Below are positions 1 through 10,203 of a stretch of DNA of 64,000 nucleotides, in pieces. The stretch is from CAVPDG01 sp963702535 (lineage in GTDB: Bacteria; Chloroflexota; Anaerolineae; Anaerolineales; UBA4823), in NCBI GenBank assembly GCA_963702535.1, contig CAVPDG010000010.1, forward strand, positions 62,001 through 126,000. The letters are read 5' to 3'. The position numbers were made by a program, and so were the translations under genes. The notes beneath the pieces were generated by a model, which was not told the DNA's origin, did not search any database, and was given only the letters and a program-made list of their open reading frames with translations. The first letter of the stretch is position 1; each line of letters opens with the position of its first letter.

Positions 1-768
1 AGGGGAGCGAGGTTGTGGAGATGGGCGGTAGAGCGCGAACAAACTGCCGCGAGCCGTAATCCGCCAGCAAGTCCGCTAGCTGCTGACGCCCCACCTCATC
101 CAATCCCAGTATCAGCAACGGATAATTCTCCCCGGCTGAGCCGGAGACCCACTGATAGGCTTCCAACAGGGTAGCCAGCCCACCCCGCCGACCGGGAGCA
201 TGACACAGCACATACGTTTCTGGCAATCCCAACCGCTGGATATCCTCAGGCACATCAAAATCAGCATTGTGCCAGCTAAACGGAGGGGCGGGATTGACCC
301 GAAATACAGGCGTATTCCCGGCAGGCGCGGGGATATCGGAGGGCCAGACCAGCCCGGCCAGGCGGGACATCCCTCCCGCCGAAAATGCCTGGCGCAGCCC
401 GCGAGTAAACGCCGGCAGGGCGATGCCGGTTCTTCAACATCCACCGGGCTGAGCAGGTTGGGGGCGCCCGTAAATAACGCCGGGGTTGCATTGCACAGGT
501 GGACCAGGTCAGCATGTACCTGTTTTGCCAATCCTGGCAATCTTTGCTGCTCCCAGATGAAACGCTGGCGCATACCAGCCTTTATGGAGTGAGACACAAT
601 GTTATACTTGCCCGCCAGCCATTCCGGCGGCTCTCCCGGCAGCGCCAGGACGACCTCAACGTCTTCAGGCTGGCAGGTCAATAACGTGAGCAGGTGCCCG
701 GCTGCCAGTCCATCCGGATGGTGCACCAAAGACCAGCCATCGAACAAGATGAGGCGCTTGGATGTCAC
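1..768 (-). CDS. Glycosyltransferase, GT4-like (partial, frameshifted)
   Basis: This is the N-terminal part of a glycosyltransferase; the C-terminus lies beyond the window start. Translation from GTG at 768 begins with a Rossmann-like strand (LILFDGWSLVHHPDG) followed by HLLTLL, as in the GT-B acceptor domain of families GT1/GT4. After a frameshift near 410-425 the correct reading continues as AGLVWPSDIPAP, then LPETYVLCHAPGRRGGLATL, then ENYPLLILGLDEVG, which is the start of the donor-nucleotide domain. The GTG overlaps the likely TGA of the upstream thioesterase gene as GTGA, and GGGGAG lies just ahead of it, so the two genes are probably translationally coupled. The sugar donor and acceptor cannot be told. 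The family call is moderate; the frameshift is probably a sequence error. Confidence 0.6.
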
Positions 769-1188
769 GCTCTGCTCCCCGGTCTGGGATGCCAGCTTAC
801 GCTCCACCCGCTTCAAGAAGCGCGCCTCGTCAATCACCATCCGTTGGTGCGTGCCTTCCCCAATCAGCTCCTGCTCGTCCCATGCGTTGACGGTGAAATC
901 AACTTTGGCGCCCTCCACCTCTACCACCTCAACCCGCGCCCGCACACGGCTGCCCGCCGGCGATGGCGCCAGGTGCCGGACATTGACATGCACACCCACG
1001 CTGGAATACCCCTCCGGCAGCGCTTCCGCCAGCAGGTCACGGGCTGTGCGCTCCATGAACGCGATCATCCACGGCGTAGCCAGCACGCGCGCCGAGCCGC
1101 TGCCGACATGCGCTGCCAGGTGCTCGCTCGCTACGATAAATGTTTCTTCTCTCGCCATTCCAGCATGAAGGATTTCAACGAATTCCAT
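765..1188 (-). CDS. Hotdog-fold acyl-CoA thioesterase (FlK-like)
   Basis: About 140 residues resemble the fluoroacetyl-CoA thioesterase FlK family of single hotdog domains, which hydrolyse small acyl-CoA thioesters in the cytoplasm. Visible family features are the N-terminal ETFIV/HVGSGSARVLATP stretch, the helix WMIAFMERTARDLL, the SVGVHVNVRHLAPSPAG strand pair and the closing GTHQRMVIDEARFL. ATG at 1188 has GAGAGGAG upstream. As sequenced, the reading frame runs straight into the glycosyltransferase. Removing one G from a GGGG run near 776 would end the protein at a TGA overlapping the next start (GTGA). I therefore treat the apparent fusion as a one-base error. The substrate is unknown. 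Confidence 0.7.
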
Positions 1189-1314
1189 TGCGCTCCTCTC
1201 TCAAATCAGACTCGGGACATTTTTGCATTTTCATTTTACCCGAACTGGTGAGCACGCATAGAATGCTTACGCCAGACGGCAACCAATTTCATTACTTTGC
1301 CGGCGCTCAGCCGG

Positions 1315-1344
1315 TTGACGTAAGACCATAAAACCGTCTATACT
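1315..1344 (+). promoter_or_regulatory. Sigma-70-type promoter of the MBL-fold hydrolase gene
   Basis: TTGACG (1315-1320) and TATACT (1339-1344) are separated by 18 bases and lie about 80 bases ahead of the ATG at 1422. They sit in the roughly 230-base gap between two divergent genes, which holds nothing else that I can recognise. Confidence 0.6.
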
Positions 1345-1421
1345 TGACCCGGAACCCTCGTCATTGAAGTTCCTGATTTCCTGCAAGGCTGTTTTTGAAA
1401 ATCATCTCTCAGGAGGTTAAC

Positions 1422-2106
1422 ATGAGTGTCACCCTGACCTGGTACGGGCATGCCACGCTCGGATTGGAGACGGCTGGGTATAAGCTCCTGGTCGACCCGT
1501 ATTTTACCGGCAATCCTGCTGCCAGCACAACTGCAGACGAAGTAAAGCCCGACTATATCCTTCTTAAGCCACGGTCACTTTGACCATGTAGGCGATGTTG
1601 TCTCCATCGCCAGGCGCTGCGGGGCAACCGTGATCACCAACCACGAGATTGCCAATTGGCTGGAAAATCAGGGCATCCAGACCCACGGTCAGCACATTGG
1701 CGGCGGTCACCAGCACCCCTTCGGCTACTTGAAGTTTACCCTGGCGCTGCATGGCTCCGGTTTGCCGGATGGCTCGGATGGCGGAAATCCGGTCGGTTTC
1801 CTGCTCACCACATTGGACGGCAAAAATATCTACTGCTCCTGTGACACCGGTTTATTCAGCGACATGCGCTTGATCGGAGAGACCGGTCTGGATCTGGCGG
1901 TCCTGCCGATCGGCGATAACTTCACCATGGGACCGGAGGATGCCTTGCGCGCCGTGAAGCTGCTGCAACCCCAACACGTCATCCCGACCCACTACAACAC
2001 CTGGGACCTGATCCGGCAGGATGCCCAAGCCTGGAGGCGGCGCGTGGAAAGCGAGACGGGAGTGCAAGTGCACGTGTTGAATCCCGGCGCGAGCTTCACA
2101 CTCTAG
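1422..2106 (+). CDS. Metal-dependent hydrolase, MBL fold (UlaG/UPF0173-like), one frameshift
   Basis: A metallo-beta-lactamase-fold hydrolase of about 227 residues, the usual size for the UPF0173/UlaG-like group. ATG at 1422 has a strong AGGAGG (1411-1416). The protein opens with VTLTWYGHATLGLE and LVDPYFTGNP. One extra A near 1572 breaks the frame; without it the metal motif reads SHGHFDHVGD, and downstream segments (TGLFSDMRLIGE, AVLPIGDNFTMGPEDAL, VIPTHYNTW) give the remaining metal ligands. The product is a soluble, probably Zn-binding phosphodiesterase or lactonase-type enzyme; the substrate is not predictable. It is followed after 11 bases by the TldD-like gene and probably shares its transcript. 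Confidence 0.85.
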
Positions 2107-2117
2107 AGCCAGCAACT

Positions 2118-3563
2118 ATGAACCCATTGATGTACCGCGCCCTGAATACCGCGGAGCACAAAGGCGCGCAATACTCAGACATCCGCATCGTAAACAACCT
2201 GACTGAAACCATTAGCGTGAAGGATGGCGTACCGGAGACGGTCAGCCAATCCGAAACGATGGGTTTCGGCGTGCGCGCCCTGGTAGACGGCGCCTGGGGA
2301 TTCGCATCCAGTGACAGGCTCTCGGAGGATGAGATCGAGCGGGTCACCGGGCTGGCTATCGAGACCGCTCTTGCCTCTGCGCTTGTGGCGGGTGAGCGTA
2401 CCGATCTTGGTGAAGCCGTCACCAGCCAGGGCAGCTACCAGACCCCGGTTAAGCTGGATCCGTTCAAGATATCCCTGGCTGACAAGCTGGGGCTGCTGCT
2501 GGCAGCAGATGCAGAGATGCGCCGTGTAGACGGCGTGCGCGTCCGGCGCGGCAACCTGAACTTCGTCCGTGAGCAGAAATGGTTTGCCAATTCGGAAGGA
2601 GCATTGACCGAGCAAACCCTGGTCGAAAGTGGCGGCGGCATCCAGGCGACTGCCGTAGCGGGCGGAGAGGTCCAGGTGCGCTCCTACCCCAATTCTTTTG
2701 CCCGCCAGCAGGTCACCGGCGGCTGGGAGGCGGTGCTGACATGGGATCTTCCCGGCAATGCCTACCGGATCGCATCGGAGGCAGTGGCATTGCTTACAGC
2801 AGATGCCTGTCCCGCCGGATTGACCACTACCCTCGTCCTGGGCGGCGGTCAGCTGGGTCTGCAAATCCACAAATCCTGCGGTCACCCGATTGAGCTGGAT
2901 CGCGTCTTCGGCAGCGAGGCTGCCTACGCCGGCGCCTCGTTCCTCACTCCGGAAAAGCTCGGCGTCTTTCGCTATGGCTCACCCGTGGTCAATATCACGG
3001 CGGACAGCCTGCGACCGCTCGGATTGGGCACTTTCGGCTGGGACGATGAGGGCATCCCGGCGCAATCGACCCCTATCGTCCGTGACGGGGTTTTCGTCGG
3101 TTACCTGATGTCGCGCGAGACCGCCTCACGCCTGGGCAAGCAATCGAACGGTTGCATGCGCGCATCGGGTTGGAACCGCATCCCGATCGTGCGCATGACC
3201 AACGTCAGCCTGGAAGCGGGCACATGGGACTTTGACGACCTGATCGCCGATACAGACGAAGGCGTCTATATGGAAACCAACCGCTCCTGGTCCATCGATG
3301 ACCGCCGCTATAATTTCCAGTTTGGCACCGAGATCGCCTACGAAATTAAAAAGGGGAAGTTGGGGCGCATGCTGCGCAATCCCACTTACACCGGCTTGAC
3401 ACCCGAATTCTGGAATAGCTGCGATGCGATTTGCAATGAAAAATACTGGAATATGTGGGGCACCCCAAATTGCGGCAAAGGGCAGCCTTCACAGATCGCC
3501 CATACCAGTCACGGCGCCGCGCCGGCGCGTTTCCGCAACGTGCGTGTGGGGGTGTTGAAGTGA
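2118..3563 (+). CDS. tldD: TldD-family metalloprotease, HExxxH altered to HKxxxH
   Basis: An intact 481-residue TldD homologue. TldD and TldE/PmbA form a heterodimeric cytoplasmic protease that unfolds and degrades small peptides such as antitoxins and modified microcin precursors. In TldD the zinc site is an HExxxH motif; here the equivalent stretch reads LQIHKSCGHPIELD (His251, Lys252, His256), so the catalytic Glu is replaced by Lys through codon AAA at 2871-2873. The rest of the fold is well kept (ETMGFGVRALVDGAWGFAS, VFGSEAAYAG, GCMRASGWNRIPIVRMTN). Its stop overlaps the start of the partner gene by four bases (GTGA), as expected for obligate subunits. The Lys could be a base error or could mean an inactive or altered enzyme. 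Confidence 0.88.
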   Translation: MNPLMYRALNTAEHKGAQYSDIRIVNNLTETISVKDGVPETVSQSETMGFGVRALVDGAWGFASSDRLSEDEIERVTGLAIETALASALVAGERTDLGEAVTSQGSYQTPVKLDPFKISLADKLGLLLAADAEMRRVDGVRVRRGNLNFVREQKWFANSEGALTEQTLVESGGGIQATAVAGGEVQVRSYPNSFARQQVTGGWEAVLTWDLPGNAYRIASEAVALLTADACPAGLTTTLVLGGGQLGLQIHKSCGHPIELDRVFGSEAAYAGASFLTPEKLGVFRYGSPVVNITADSLRPLGLGTFGWDDEGIPAQSTPIVRDGVFVGYLMSRETASRLGKQSNGCMRASGWNRIPIVRMTNVSLEAGTWDFDDLIADTDEGVYMETNRSWSIDDRRYNFQFGTEIAYEIKKGKLGRMLRNPTYTGLTPEFWNSCDAICNEKYWNMWGTPNCGKGQPSQIAHTSHGAAPARFRNVRVGVLK

Positions 3564-4916
3564 TTGCGACCTTGAACACTCGTGAAGGGCTGTATAGCCT
3601 GTGCCAGCAAGCGCTTGAAAAATGCAAGCCGTACCCGGCTGAGGTTCTGGTGGTTTCTAATCAATAACGCCCTGACTCGCTTTGCTAACAACACCATCCA
3701 CCAGAACGTATCGGAAGATGGCGCTACGCTGAATCTACGCATCCTGGTGGGCAGCCGCATCGGCGCGGCTTCGACCAATCGGATCGACAGCGCCGGTCTA
3801 TCTGAGCTGGCAGACCGCGCCCGGCAGAACGCACAAACCGGACCAGAAGACCCCCTTTTTCCGGGCTTCCTGGAAGCCGCAACCTACCCCGCGCTGGATG
3901 CATTTGATCCTTCTACTGCAGAGCTATCGCCGCGGCAGCGCGCCGAGCAGGTTCGTATTGCCTGCAGCCTTGCAGCCGAAGAAGATCTGAATGCATTTGG
4001 GGCGCTTTCAAACGGCGCCAGCCACCTGGCTGTTGCGAACACCTTCGGCATCTTTGCCTGCCATGCCTCAACACATGCTGAATTTCAGACCGTCGTAATG
4101 GGATCAGATTCTTCTGGGCACGCCCGCGCCTGCGCATGGCGATCTGCCGATCTCCCGGTGGCGGCGCTGGCGCGTGAGGCAATCTACAAGACGAAGCTCG
4201 GCAGGAATCCGCGCGAAATCCCACCCGGTGAGTACCCCGTCATCCTCGATCCTTATGCCGCCCAGGATATACTCGCCATGCTCAATATGCATGGCATGGG
4301 CGCCCAAACCCTCCAGGAAGGACGCTCCTGGATGAACGGGCATCTCGGGGAGCAGATCATGGACAGTCGCATCCACATCTGGGATGATGGTCTGGACCTG
4401 GCAGGTATCCCGGCGCCTTTCGATTATGAAGGAGTACCGAAACAACGCGTGGATATTGTCAGGGCAGGTGTCGCGACAGCCCCCGTCTACGACCGGCGCA
4501 CGGCGCGCCAGGCTGGGCTGTCAAGCACCGGGCATGCTTTGCATCCGTCCATGCATGCTCTCAGCCCCATTGCCTCGAATCTGTTTCTGGCGTCAGGCGA
4601 GTCCGATCTGGAAGGCATGGTCAAAGCGACACAAAAAGGCTTGTACATCACCCGTTTCTGGTACACGCGCCAGGTTCACCCGCGCGGTTGTGTGACTACA
4701 GGTATGACCCGCGATGGCGTGTTCTGGATCGAAAATGGCGAGATCGCCTATCCGGTAAAAAACCTACGCTTTACTCAGTCTTACGTTGAGGCATTCAATA
4801 ACGTTGTCGCGATCGGTCGTGAAACCCGTTTGCTGGTATCCGAATATGGAAATATTGCCTGCCGGGCGCCTGCCATCCAACTCGCCTGCTTCAATTTCAC
4901 AGGAGTGAGCGCATGA
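3560..4916 (+). CDS. TldE/PmbA-family partner of TldD (one frameshift)
   Basis: About 450 residues of the PmbA/TldE type, the non-catalytic partner that lacks the zinc motif. Translation from GTG at 3560 gives TLNTREGLYSLCQQALEKC. A frameshift near 3655-3665 then switches to NNALTRFANNTIHQNVSEDG, the typical family N-terminus describing the autofluorescent/beta strand region. Further conserved pieces are LRILVGSRIGAASTN, YPVILDPYAAQDIL, SRIHIWDDGLDLAGIPAPF, FDYEGVPKQRVDIV and VHPRGCVTTGMTRDGVFWIE. The 4-base overlap with tldD argues for coupled translation and 1:1 assembly. The N-terminal break is most likely a sequence error, because both sides match the family. Confidence 0.85.
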
Positions 4917-4956
4917 AACCAGGGTTCAGTGGGAATCGCCGTGGAGCCAGCCAGCC

Positions 4957-5250
4957 ATGATGGACCAAATCAGCCTGGTGGGAAATTTACTTTGGATCCT
5001 GGGGTGCGCCGCCGCCCTGGCAACCGTCAGCCACGCCAGTTGGGAGGCTTCTTCACGCCGGGAGAGGTTTCTCACCGTGATCAGGCTGCCTGGCTATCAG
5101 GTTGCGCTCGCCCTGGCAGCCATTGCCTTCTGCCTGGGGATGTGCCTGGTTGCCAGGAGCCCGGTGGAGATTGCCGTGTGGCTGCTCATGACAGCCGGTT
5201 TTGCTATTTATGCGGGGGTGCAGGTCTTCCAGGGAAGGGGTAATCCCTGA
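4957..5250 (+). CDS. Small three-helix membrane protein, function unknown
   Basis: A 97-residue protein with three hydrophobic segments, roughly residues 6-25, 46-66 and 70-90. A basic, polar loop (SSRRERF) lies between helices 1 and 2. ATG ATG at 4957/4960 follows a GGAG at about 4943. It lies 40 bases behind the tldE-like gene, on the same strand, so it is probably at the end of that transcript. I do not recognise a family. The next gene is convergent, with a 15-base gap. Confidence 0.6.
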   Translation: MMDQISLVGNLLWILGCAAALATVSHASWEASSRRERFLTVIRLPGYQVALALAAIAFCLGMCLVARSPVEIAVWLLMTAGFAIYAGVQVFQGRGNP

Positions 5251-5265
5251 CCTGTCATTCCTGGT

Positions 5266-6255
5266 TCACCTGTCAGTGTCCGCACCCTCCGCCGGCGCCT
5301 CCATGCGCTTCCCGGCCGGGGGTCTCATCAAGACGCACTCGCCGCGCCGCACCTGGAACTGGTCGAAATCGCGGGCGATGTAGGTCTGTGCAAAGGCTTC
5401 CTTTGCCTCAGCCCATACATCGCGCTCCCTGTAGCGGCGCGAGATGTGCGTCAGGATCAGGTGGCTGATCTGCGCCCGCCTCGCCAGTTCGGCTGCCTGG
5501 CGAGCCGTCATGTGGGCGAACTGCCGCGCCATATCCGCCTCTTCCTCGAGATAGGTCGCTTCGATAACCAGCGTGTCTGCCTGCTGGCATACCTCTTCAA
5601 GCTCATTCGTGCGTCCGGCATCCCCCACATGCACCAGGCGGGTGCCAGGGCGTTGCTCGCCCAACACCTGGTCAGGCGTGATCAAGCGCCCATCTGGTAA
5701 AGTGACCGGATTTCCGTCCACCAGATCGCGACGCCAGGGTCCCAGGGGGATATCGAGCGCCTGAGCCTTTTCTGCCAGGAAGGGGCGCCGCGCTCGCTCT
5801 TCGAAAAGATAGCCGAAACAATCTGGACCGCGGTGGTAAACGGGAAAAGCGCTGACGCTAAAACCATCGCCGGTGAAGATGACCCCCGGCTGCACTTCGT
5901 GGAATTGGATTGTGAGTGGAGGCTTTGCCCCGCGCAGCACAACTCCGTACAACAGGTCATGGATGCGGTCCAGCGCCCAACGCCCGGCATAGATATTCAG
6001 CTCGTCGATCGCCTCCCAGCGTGAGAATGTGGACAGCAGTCCCGCCAGTCCAAGAATATGGTCCAGGTGACCATGCGTGATGAGGATATGGTTCAACCGT
6101 TTGAAGCCGATGCCGGCATGCAAGATCTGGCGCTGCGTGCCCTCGCCGCAATCGATCAAAAAACGGTACTCATCATGCATCACCACCTGTGCAGAGAGTC
6201 CGCGATGGACGGATGGGGCTGAGGCTGATGTGCCGAGGAATACGATCTCAAACAA
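5266..6255 (-). CDS. rnz: Ribonuclease Z
   Basis: An intact 329-residue tRNA 3' endonuclease of the RNase Z/ElaC type, which trims the 3' trailer of tRNA precursors. It belongs to the metallo-beta-lactamase superfamily. Visible are FLGTSASAPSVHRGLSAQVV at the start, the Zn motif HGHLDH at residues 61-66, PVYHRGPDCFGYLFEE, the metal-bridging Asp in VHVGDAG, FAHMTARQAAELA with a metal His, and LILTHISRRY near the end. The length suits the short bacterial form. It runs opposite to its neighbours, and ends 15 bases from the small membrane protein gene. Confidence 0.93.
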   Translation of the reverse strand: MFEIVFLGTSASAPSVHRGLSAQVVMHDEYRFLIDCGEGTQRQILHAGIGFKRLNHILITHGHLDHILGLAGLLSTFSRWEAIDELNIYAGRWALDRIHDLLYGVVLRGAKPPLTIQFHEVQPGVIFTGDGFSVSAFPVYHRGPDCFGYLFEERARRPFLAEKAQALDIPLGPWRRDLVDGNPVTLPDGRLITPDQVLGEQRPGTRLVHVGDAGRTNELEEVCQQADTLVIEATYLEEEADMARQFAHMTARQAAELARRAQISHLILTHISRRYRERDVWAEAKEAFAQTYIARDFDQFQVRRGECVLMRPPAGKRMEAPAEGADTDR

Positions 6256-6373
6256 TGGCTAACCTGCCGGATGGGGAAGATTCGACAGAGCACAGTGGGC
6301 AGCGCACCCTATCAGCACCATTTTACCCCACCTTGCCCCATCCAGTAGAAATCGCCGGTTACCAGACCATCCG

Positions 6374-6382
6374 TGCTATAAT
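6374..6382 (+). promoter_or_regulatory. Extended -10 promoter for ftsK
   Basis: TGCTATAAT at 6374-6382 is a perfect extended -10 element in the gap between the divergent rnz and ftsK genes, about 60 bases ahead of the ftsK start. No convincing -35 box is present at 17 bases, as is common with extended -10 promoters. Confidence 0.55.
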
Positions 6383-6443
6383 TCAAGCGGGTCGTGCCAG
6401 GTAAACCCGGCAGCCCAAAGTGCAACCTGGCAGAGACGCTCCT

Positions 6444-8796
6444 ATGGCAAAAAAGCCCGCGACGAGCAGCAAGAAAACGACCAAGGCGCCCCCCAAGAAG
6501 AAGCAGCCTGCGGCATCCACGCGCAAGCCCAAACCACCTCAGAAAACCGGAGCAGCAAAAAAGACGGCGCCGGAGAGGGACGCCCCTCAAGCCAGCAGCG
6601 GCTTATCGTTGGACCGCAAGCTGGACATTACCGGCATTGTCCTGGCGCTTGTAGGATTGCTGATCTTGCTGGTGCTCATCTCCTCCAGCCGCAGCCCTGG
6701 CTCACAGGATATCATCACCTACCTCGCCAAGCTCTTTGGCTGGGGAGCCTACCTGCTGCCTGATTGCTATGATAGCGGTGGGCTTGTGGCTCGTTCTCCG
6801 GAACTTCGAGCGCATCCCGCGCATCTCAATCGAGCGCATCACCGGGATCCTCATGTTCTACGGGACGCTGCTGGCTTTCCTGCAGTTCCTCACCGCCCCC
6901 CAGACGCTTGAACAGGGCTTGCAAACGGCTCAGCAGGGGCAGGGCGGCGGTTATATCGGCGCTTATCTGTACGCCTTTTTGGAGATGCTGCTGGGCGCAG
7001 TTGGCGCCTCAATTGCCATCCTGGCGTTATTCTTGATTTCTCTCATCCTGATCCTGGATCTGACCCTGGCAGAGATGTTCAGCTGGGCTCCGCCCCTTTT
7101 CGAAAAAGCGCGGGATTTCTGGGATGATGTCATGGAGCGCAGCCGCCTTTCCGGCGGTGCTGCAGCCTCCGCCAACCGCCAGCCCCAGGTACAGGCGCCT
7201 GCACAGGGCATCCCGGAGTTACCCGCCGAAGCCTTTGCCGGGCTTGAGGATAGACCGGCAATACTTCCATCCGCACAACCCGGTTGGGAAGCCGGTCACC
7301 GCGCCTGGGTGTTGCCAGATGCAAGCCAGATCCTGGACGCCGGCAGCCAGGTAGCCCACGACGATGATTTCGATCGCCAGCGTGCGCGTGTCATCGAAGA
7401 GACGCTGGCCTCTTTCGGCGCGCCCGCCCGTGTGGTGGAGATCAGCCGCGGACCGACGATTACTTTGTTTGGCGTAGAGCCCGATTTCATCGAGTCGCGC
7501 GGCGGGCGCATGCGCGTGCGCGTCGGCAAGATCTCCTCCCTTGCCGACGACCTGGCTCTCGCCCTTTCCGCCCGCACCATCCGCATCCAGGCGCCTGTCC
7601 CTGGCAAGGGCTACGTGGGCATCGAGGTGCCTAACGACCAGATCGCCCTGGTCGCCGTGCGAGATGTGATCGAATCCGAGGCTTTCCGCCGGCTGAAATC
7701 GCCACTGCGCTTCGCCCTCGGGCAGGATGTCGCCGGAAACGCCAGCGCAACCGACCTCGCCGCCATGCCCCATCTGCTGATCGCCGGCGCCACAGGCTCC
7801 GGTAAATCGGTCTGCGTCAATTCCCTGATCTCTTGCTTGCTTCTCAACAATACCCCCGACGATTTGCGCCTGTTGATGGTCGATCCCAAGCGGGTCGAGC
7901 TCACCGGTTACAATGGCATACCCCACCTGCTGGCGCCGGTGGTGGTAGAACTGGAACGCGTCGTCGGCGCTTTACAATGGGTGCTGCGCGAGATGGACCA
8001 GCGTTATCACAAGCTCGCCCAAGCGGGTTGCCGCAATGTGAAAGACTACAATGCCAGGCTTGCCGAACGTGGAGAGCGCAAGCTCCCCTACCTGGTGGTC
8101 ATCATCGATGAGCTGGCAGACCTGATGATGCTTGCCCCAGATGAGACCGAGCGCAACATCACTCGCCTGGCTCAGCTTGCCCGCGCCACGGGCATCCACC
8201 TGGTCATCGCTACCCAGCGCCCCTCGGTAGATGTGGTCACCGGGCTCATCAAAGCCAATTTTCCCGCCCGCATCGCCTTTGCCGTAGCCTCCGGCGTGGA
8301 TAGCCGCGTCATCCTGGACCAGCCTGGCGCAGAGCGCCTGCTTGGTCGTGGCGACATGCTGTTTCAGGCGCCCGACGCGGCTGCTCCGGTCCGCCTGCAG
8401 GGCACCTACATATCCGACGACGAGATCCAGCGCCTGGTGGGATACTGGCAAAGCTTCGCCGGGGTGATCACACCCGCCCCCACGGCTACGGGCGGCATCG
8501 TTGATGCGCCACCGCCCGGCGTGCCGCTGAAGCAAATGCCTTTATGGGACGATTTCGAAGCCGATGAGAACGCTGATCCGCTGTTCGAGGAGGCTGTGGA
8601 CCTGGCGCGCCGGCAGGGCAGGGCATCTATCTCCATGTTGCAGCGGCGCCTGCGCATCGGCTATACCCGCGCTGCCCGCCTGGTGGAGACGATGGAGAGC
8701 AAAGGCATCGTCGGTCCCCCCGACCCTGCCACCGGCACGCGTGAGATCCTGGACTATGGGCAGGCGGCTCCGCCAGTAGAGGAGCAACGCGAGTAG
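6444..8796 (+). CDS. ftsK: DNA translocase FtsK/SpoIIIE (one frameshift)
   Basis: Septal DNA pump that moves chromosome termini at division. The start at ATG 6444 gives a Lys/Pro/Ala-rich cytoplasmic tail, then membrane helices (about nt 6620-6760, 6770-6910, 6960-7080). One extra base near 6765-6775 breaks the frame inside the membrane region; the correct continuation is LIAMIAVGLWLVL. The motor follows: an alpha/beta region (VVEISRGPTITLFGVEP), Walker A GATGSGKS (about nt 7790), MVDPKRVELTGYNGIPHL, Walker B LVVIIDELADLM and LVIATQRPSVDVVTGLIKAN. The C-terminal gamma winged helix (SMLQRRLRIGYTRAARLVE) normally reads KOPS sites. Length is usual for the family. It stands as a single gene, followed by a promoter. 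Confidence 0.93.
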
Positions 8797-8850
8797 CCCG
8801 CCAGCCGAGATTAAGGTTTGCTTATCCTAAAATTCCTGAAAACCTCGGAA

Positions 8851-8867
8851 TGTTATAATCCTCCAAA
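8851..8867 (+). promoter_or_regulatory. Extended -10 promoter, probably giving a leaderless mRNA
   Basis: TGTTATAAT at 8851-8859 is a consensus extended -10 element. Its last base is only 7 bases before the ATG at 8867, so transcription would start at or next to the start codon. No Shine-Dalgarno sequence is possible in that space. Confidence 0.6.
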
Positions 8868-10185
8868 TGCGCAAGTGGATCCTGGTTACCGCTCTGGCAG
8901 TGGACTTTATTCTGCCTGGCGGGTTTCTTGCTTTTCAGCGCCGCAGGTATCAACGACAAGCTGGCACGGTTGGTGAACGAAACCCAAGCCAGGGTTTTTT
9001 ACGCCCTGAATCCGCCCCAGGAAGCCGTCTTCGTACCCCAGGAAGGACAGGTGGCGACCATTGTTGAAGCCACCATGCAGGCAATGCTACCGGCAGCAAC
9101 CAGCAGCCCCACGCCTGCACCCTCTGCCACTCCCACACAACCGGGAGCCACACCCACGCCGCAGCCTTCTCCGACAGCTACGCATACTGCTACACCCATT
9201 CCGCAGGCGTTGATCCTGTCCGGTCTGCGGCACGAATACCAGCAGATGAATAACTGTGGACCGGCAACCCTCGCCATGGCGCTCTCTTTCTGGGGCTGGC
9301 AGGGCGACCAGCGCGATACCCGCGCATACCTGCGCCCCAATTTCGCCACGGTGGACGATAAAAACGTCATGCCGGCTGAGATGGCTGACTACGTAGAGCA
9401 ATTTACCGGTCTCAAGGCGCTGGTGCGCGTGGGCGGCGACCTGGACATCTTGAAAAGACTGGTTGCTGCTGGTTTCCCGGTGGTGATCGAGAAGGGATTC
9501 CAGCCCCCGAAGGAAGATTGGATGGGGCATTTTGAGGTGATCAACGGCTATGATGACGCCCGCCAGCGCTTCACCACGCAGGACTCGTACATCATGGCGG
9601 ATTTTCCCGTGCCCTACGACCAGCTTACCGAGCACTGGTGGCGCGATTTCAACTATATTTACCTGGTGATCTTCCCGCCAGAGCGCGAAGCGCAGGTGCT
9701 CTCCATCCTCGGCGCGCAAGCCGACCCACAGGCAAATTTCCAGCATGCAGCTCAAATAGCCTCACAGGAAACAGAAACGGCTCTCAGGGCGTGACCTGTA
9801 CTTTGCCTGGTTCAACCTGGGAACCAACCTGTCCTTGCTTGAAGACTACGCCGCTGCTGCAGAAGCGTATGACCAGGCGTTTGCCCAGTACGCCCGGCTG
9901 CCTGAAGACGAGCGTCCCTGGCGAATGCTGTGGTACCAGGTGGGTCCGTACCAGGCTTATTTTCACACCGCGCGCTACCAGGACGTGATCGACCTGGCAA
10001 ATACCACGCTAGCGTACATGCAAAAACCCGTCCTGGAGGAATCTTTTTACTGGCGTGGCATGGCACGTGAACAACTGGGTGATCTGGAAGGCGCTATCAC
10101 CGACTTCAAGAAATCCGTTGAGCTGAATTCGAATTTTACACCGGGCTATCAAGCACTCGAGCGTCTCGGCGTCCCGGCGCCTTGA
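8867..10185 (+). CDS. Membrane-anchored C39-like peptidase with TPR tail, copy 1 (two frameshifts)
   Basis: About 440 residues once two frameshifts (near 8935 and 9795) are repaired. Order: N-terminal membrane anchor (MRKWILVTALAVDF...), a short stalk (ETQARVFYALNPPQEAVFVP), a Thr/Pro-rich linker (residues about 65-115), a papain-like C39 domain, then two or three TPR-like helices. The C39 domain shows the Cys motif NNCGPATLAMALSFWGW, WMGHFEVINGYDD with the His, and TTQDSY with the Asp. The TPR part contains DYAAAAEAYDQAFAQY and SFYWRGMAREQLGDLEGAI. The enzyme should act outside the membrane. It is followed after 18 bases by a close paralogue, then sbcD. Targets are unknown; such domains usually cleave peptides, but no export ABC transporter is present here. 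Confidence 0.8.
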
Positions 10186-10203
10186 AAAATTGGCGGTACA
10201 AAA

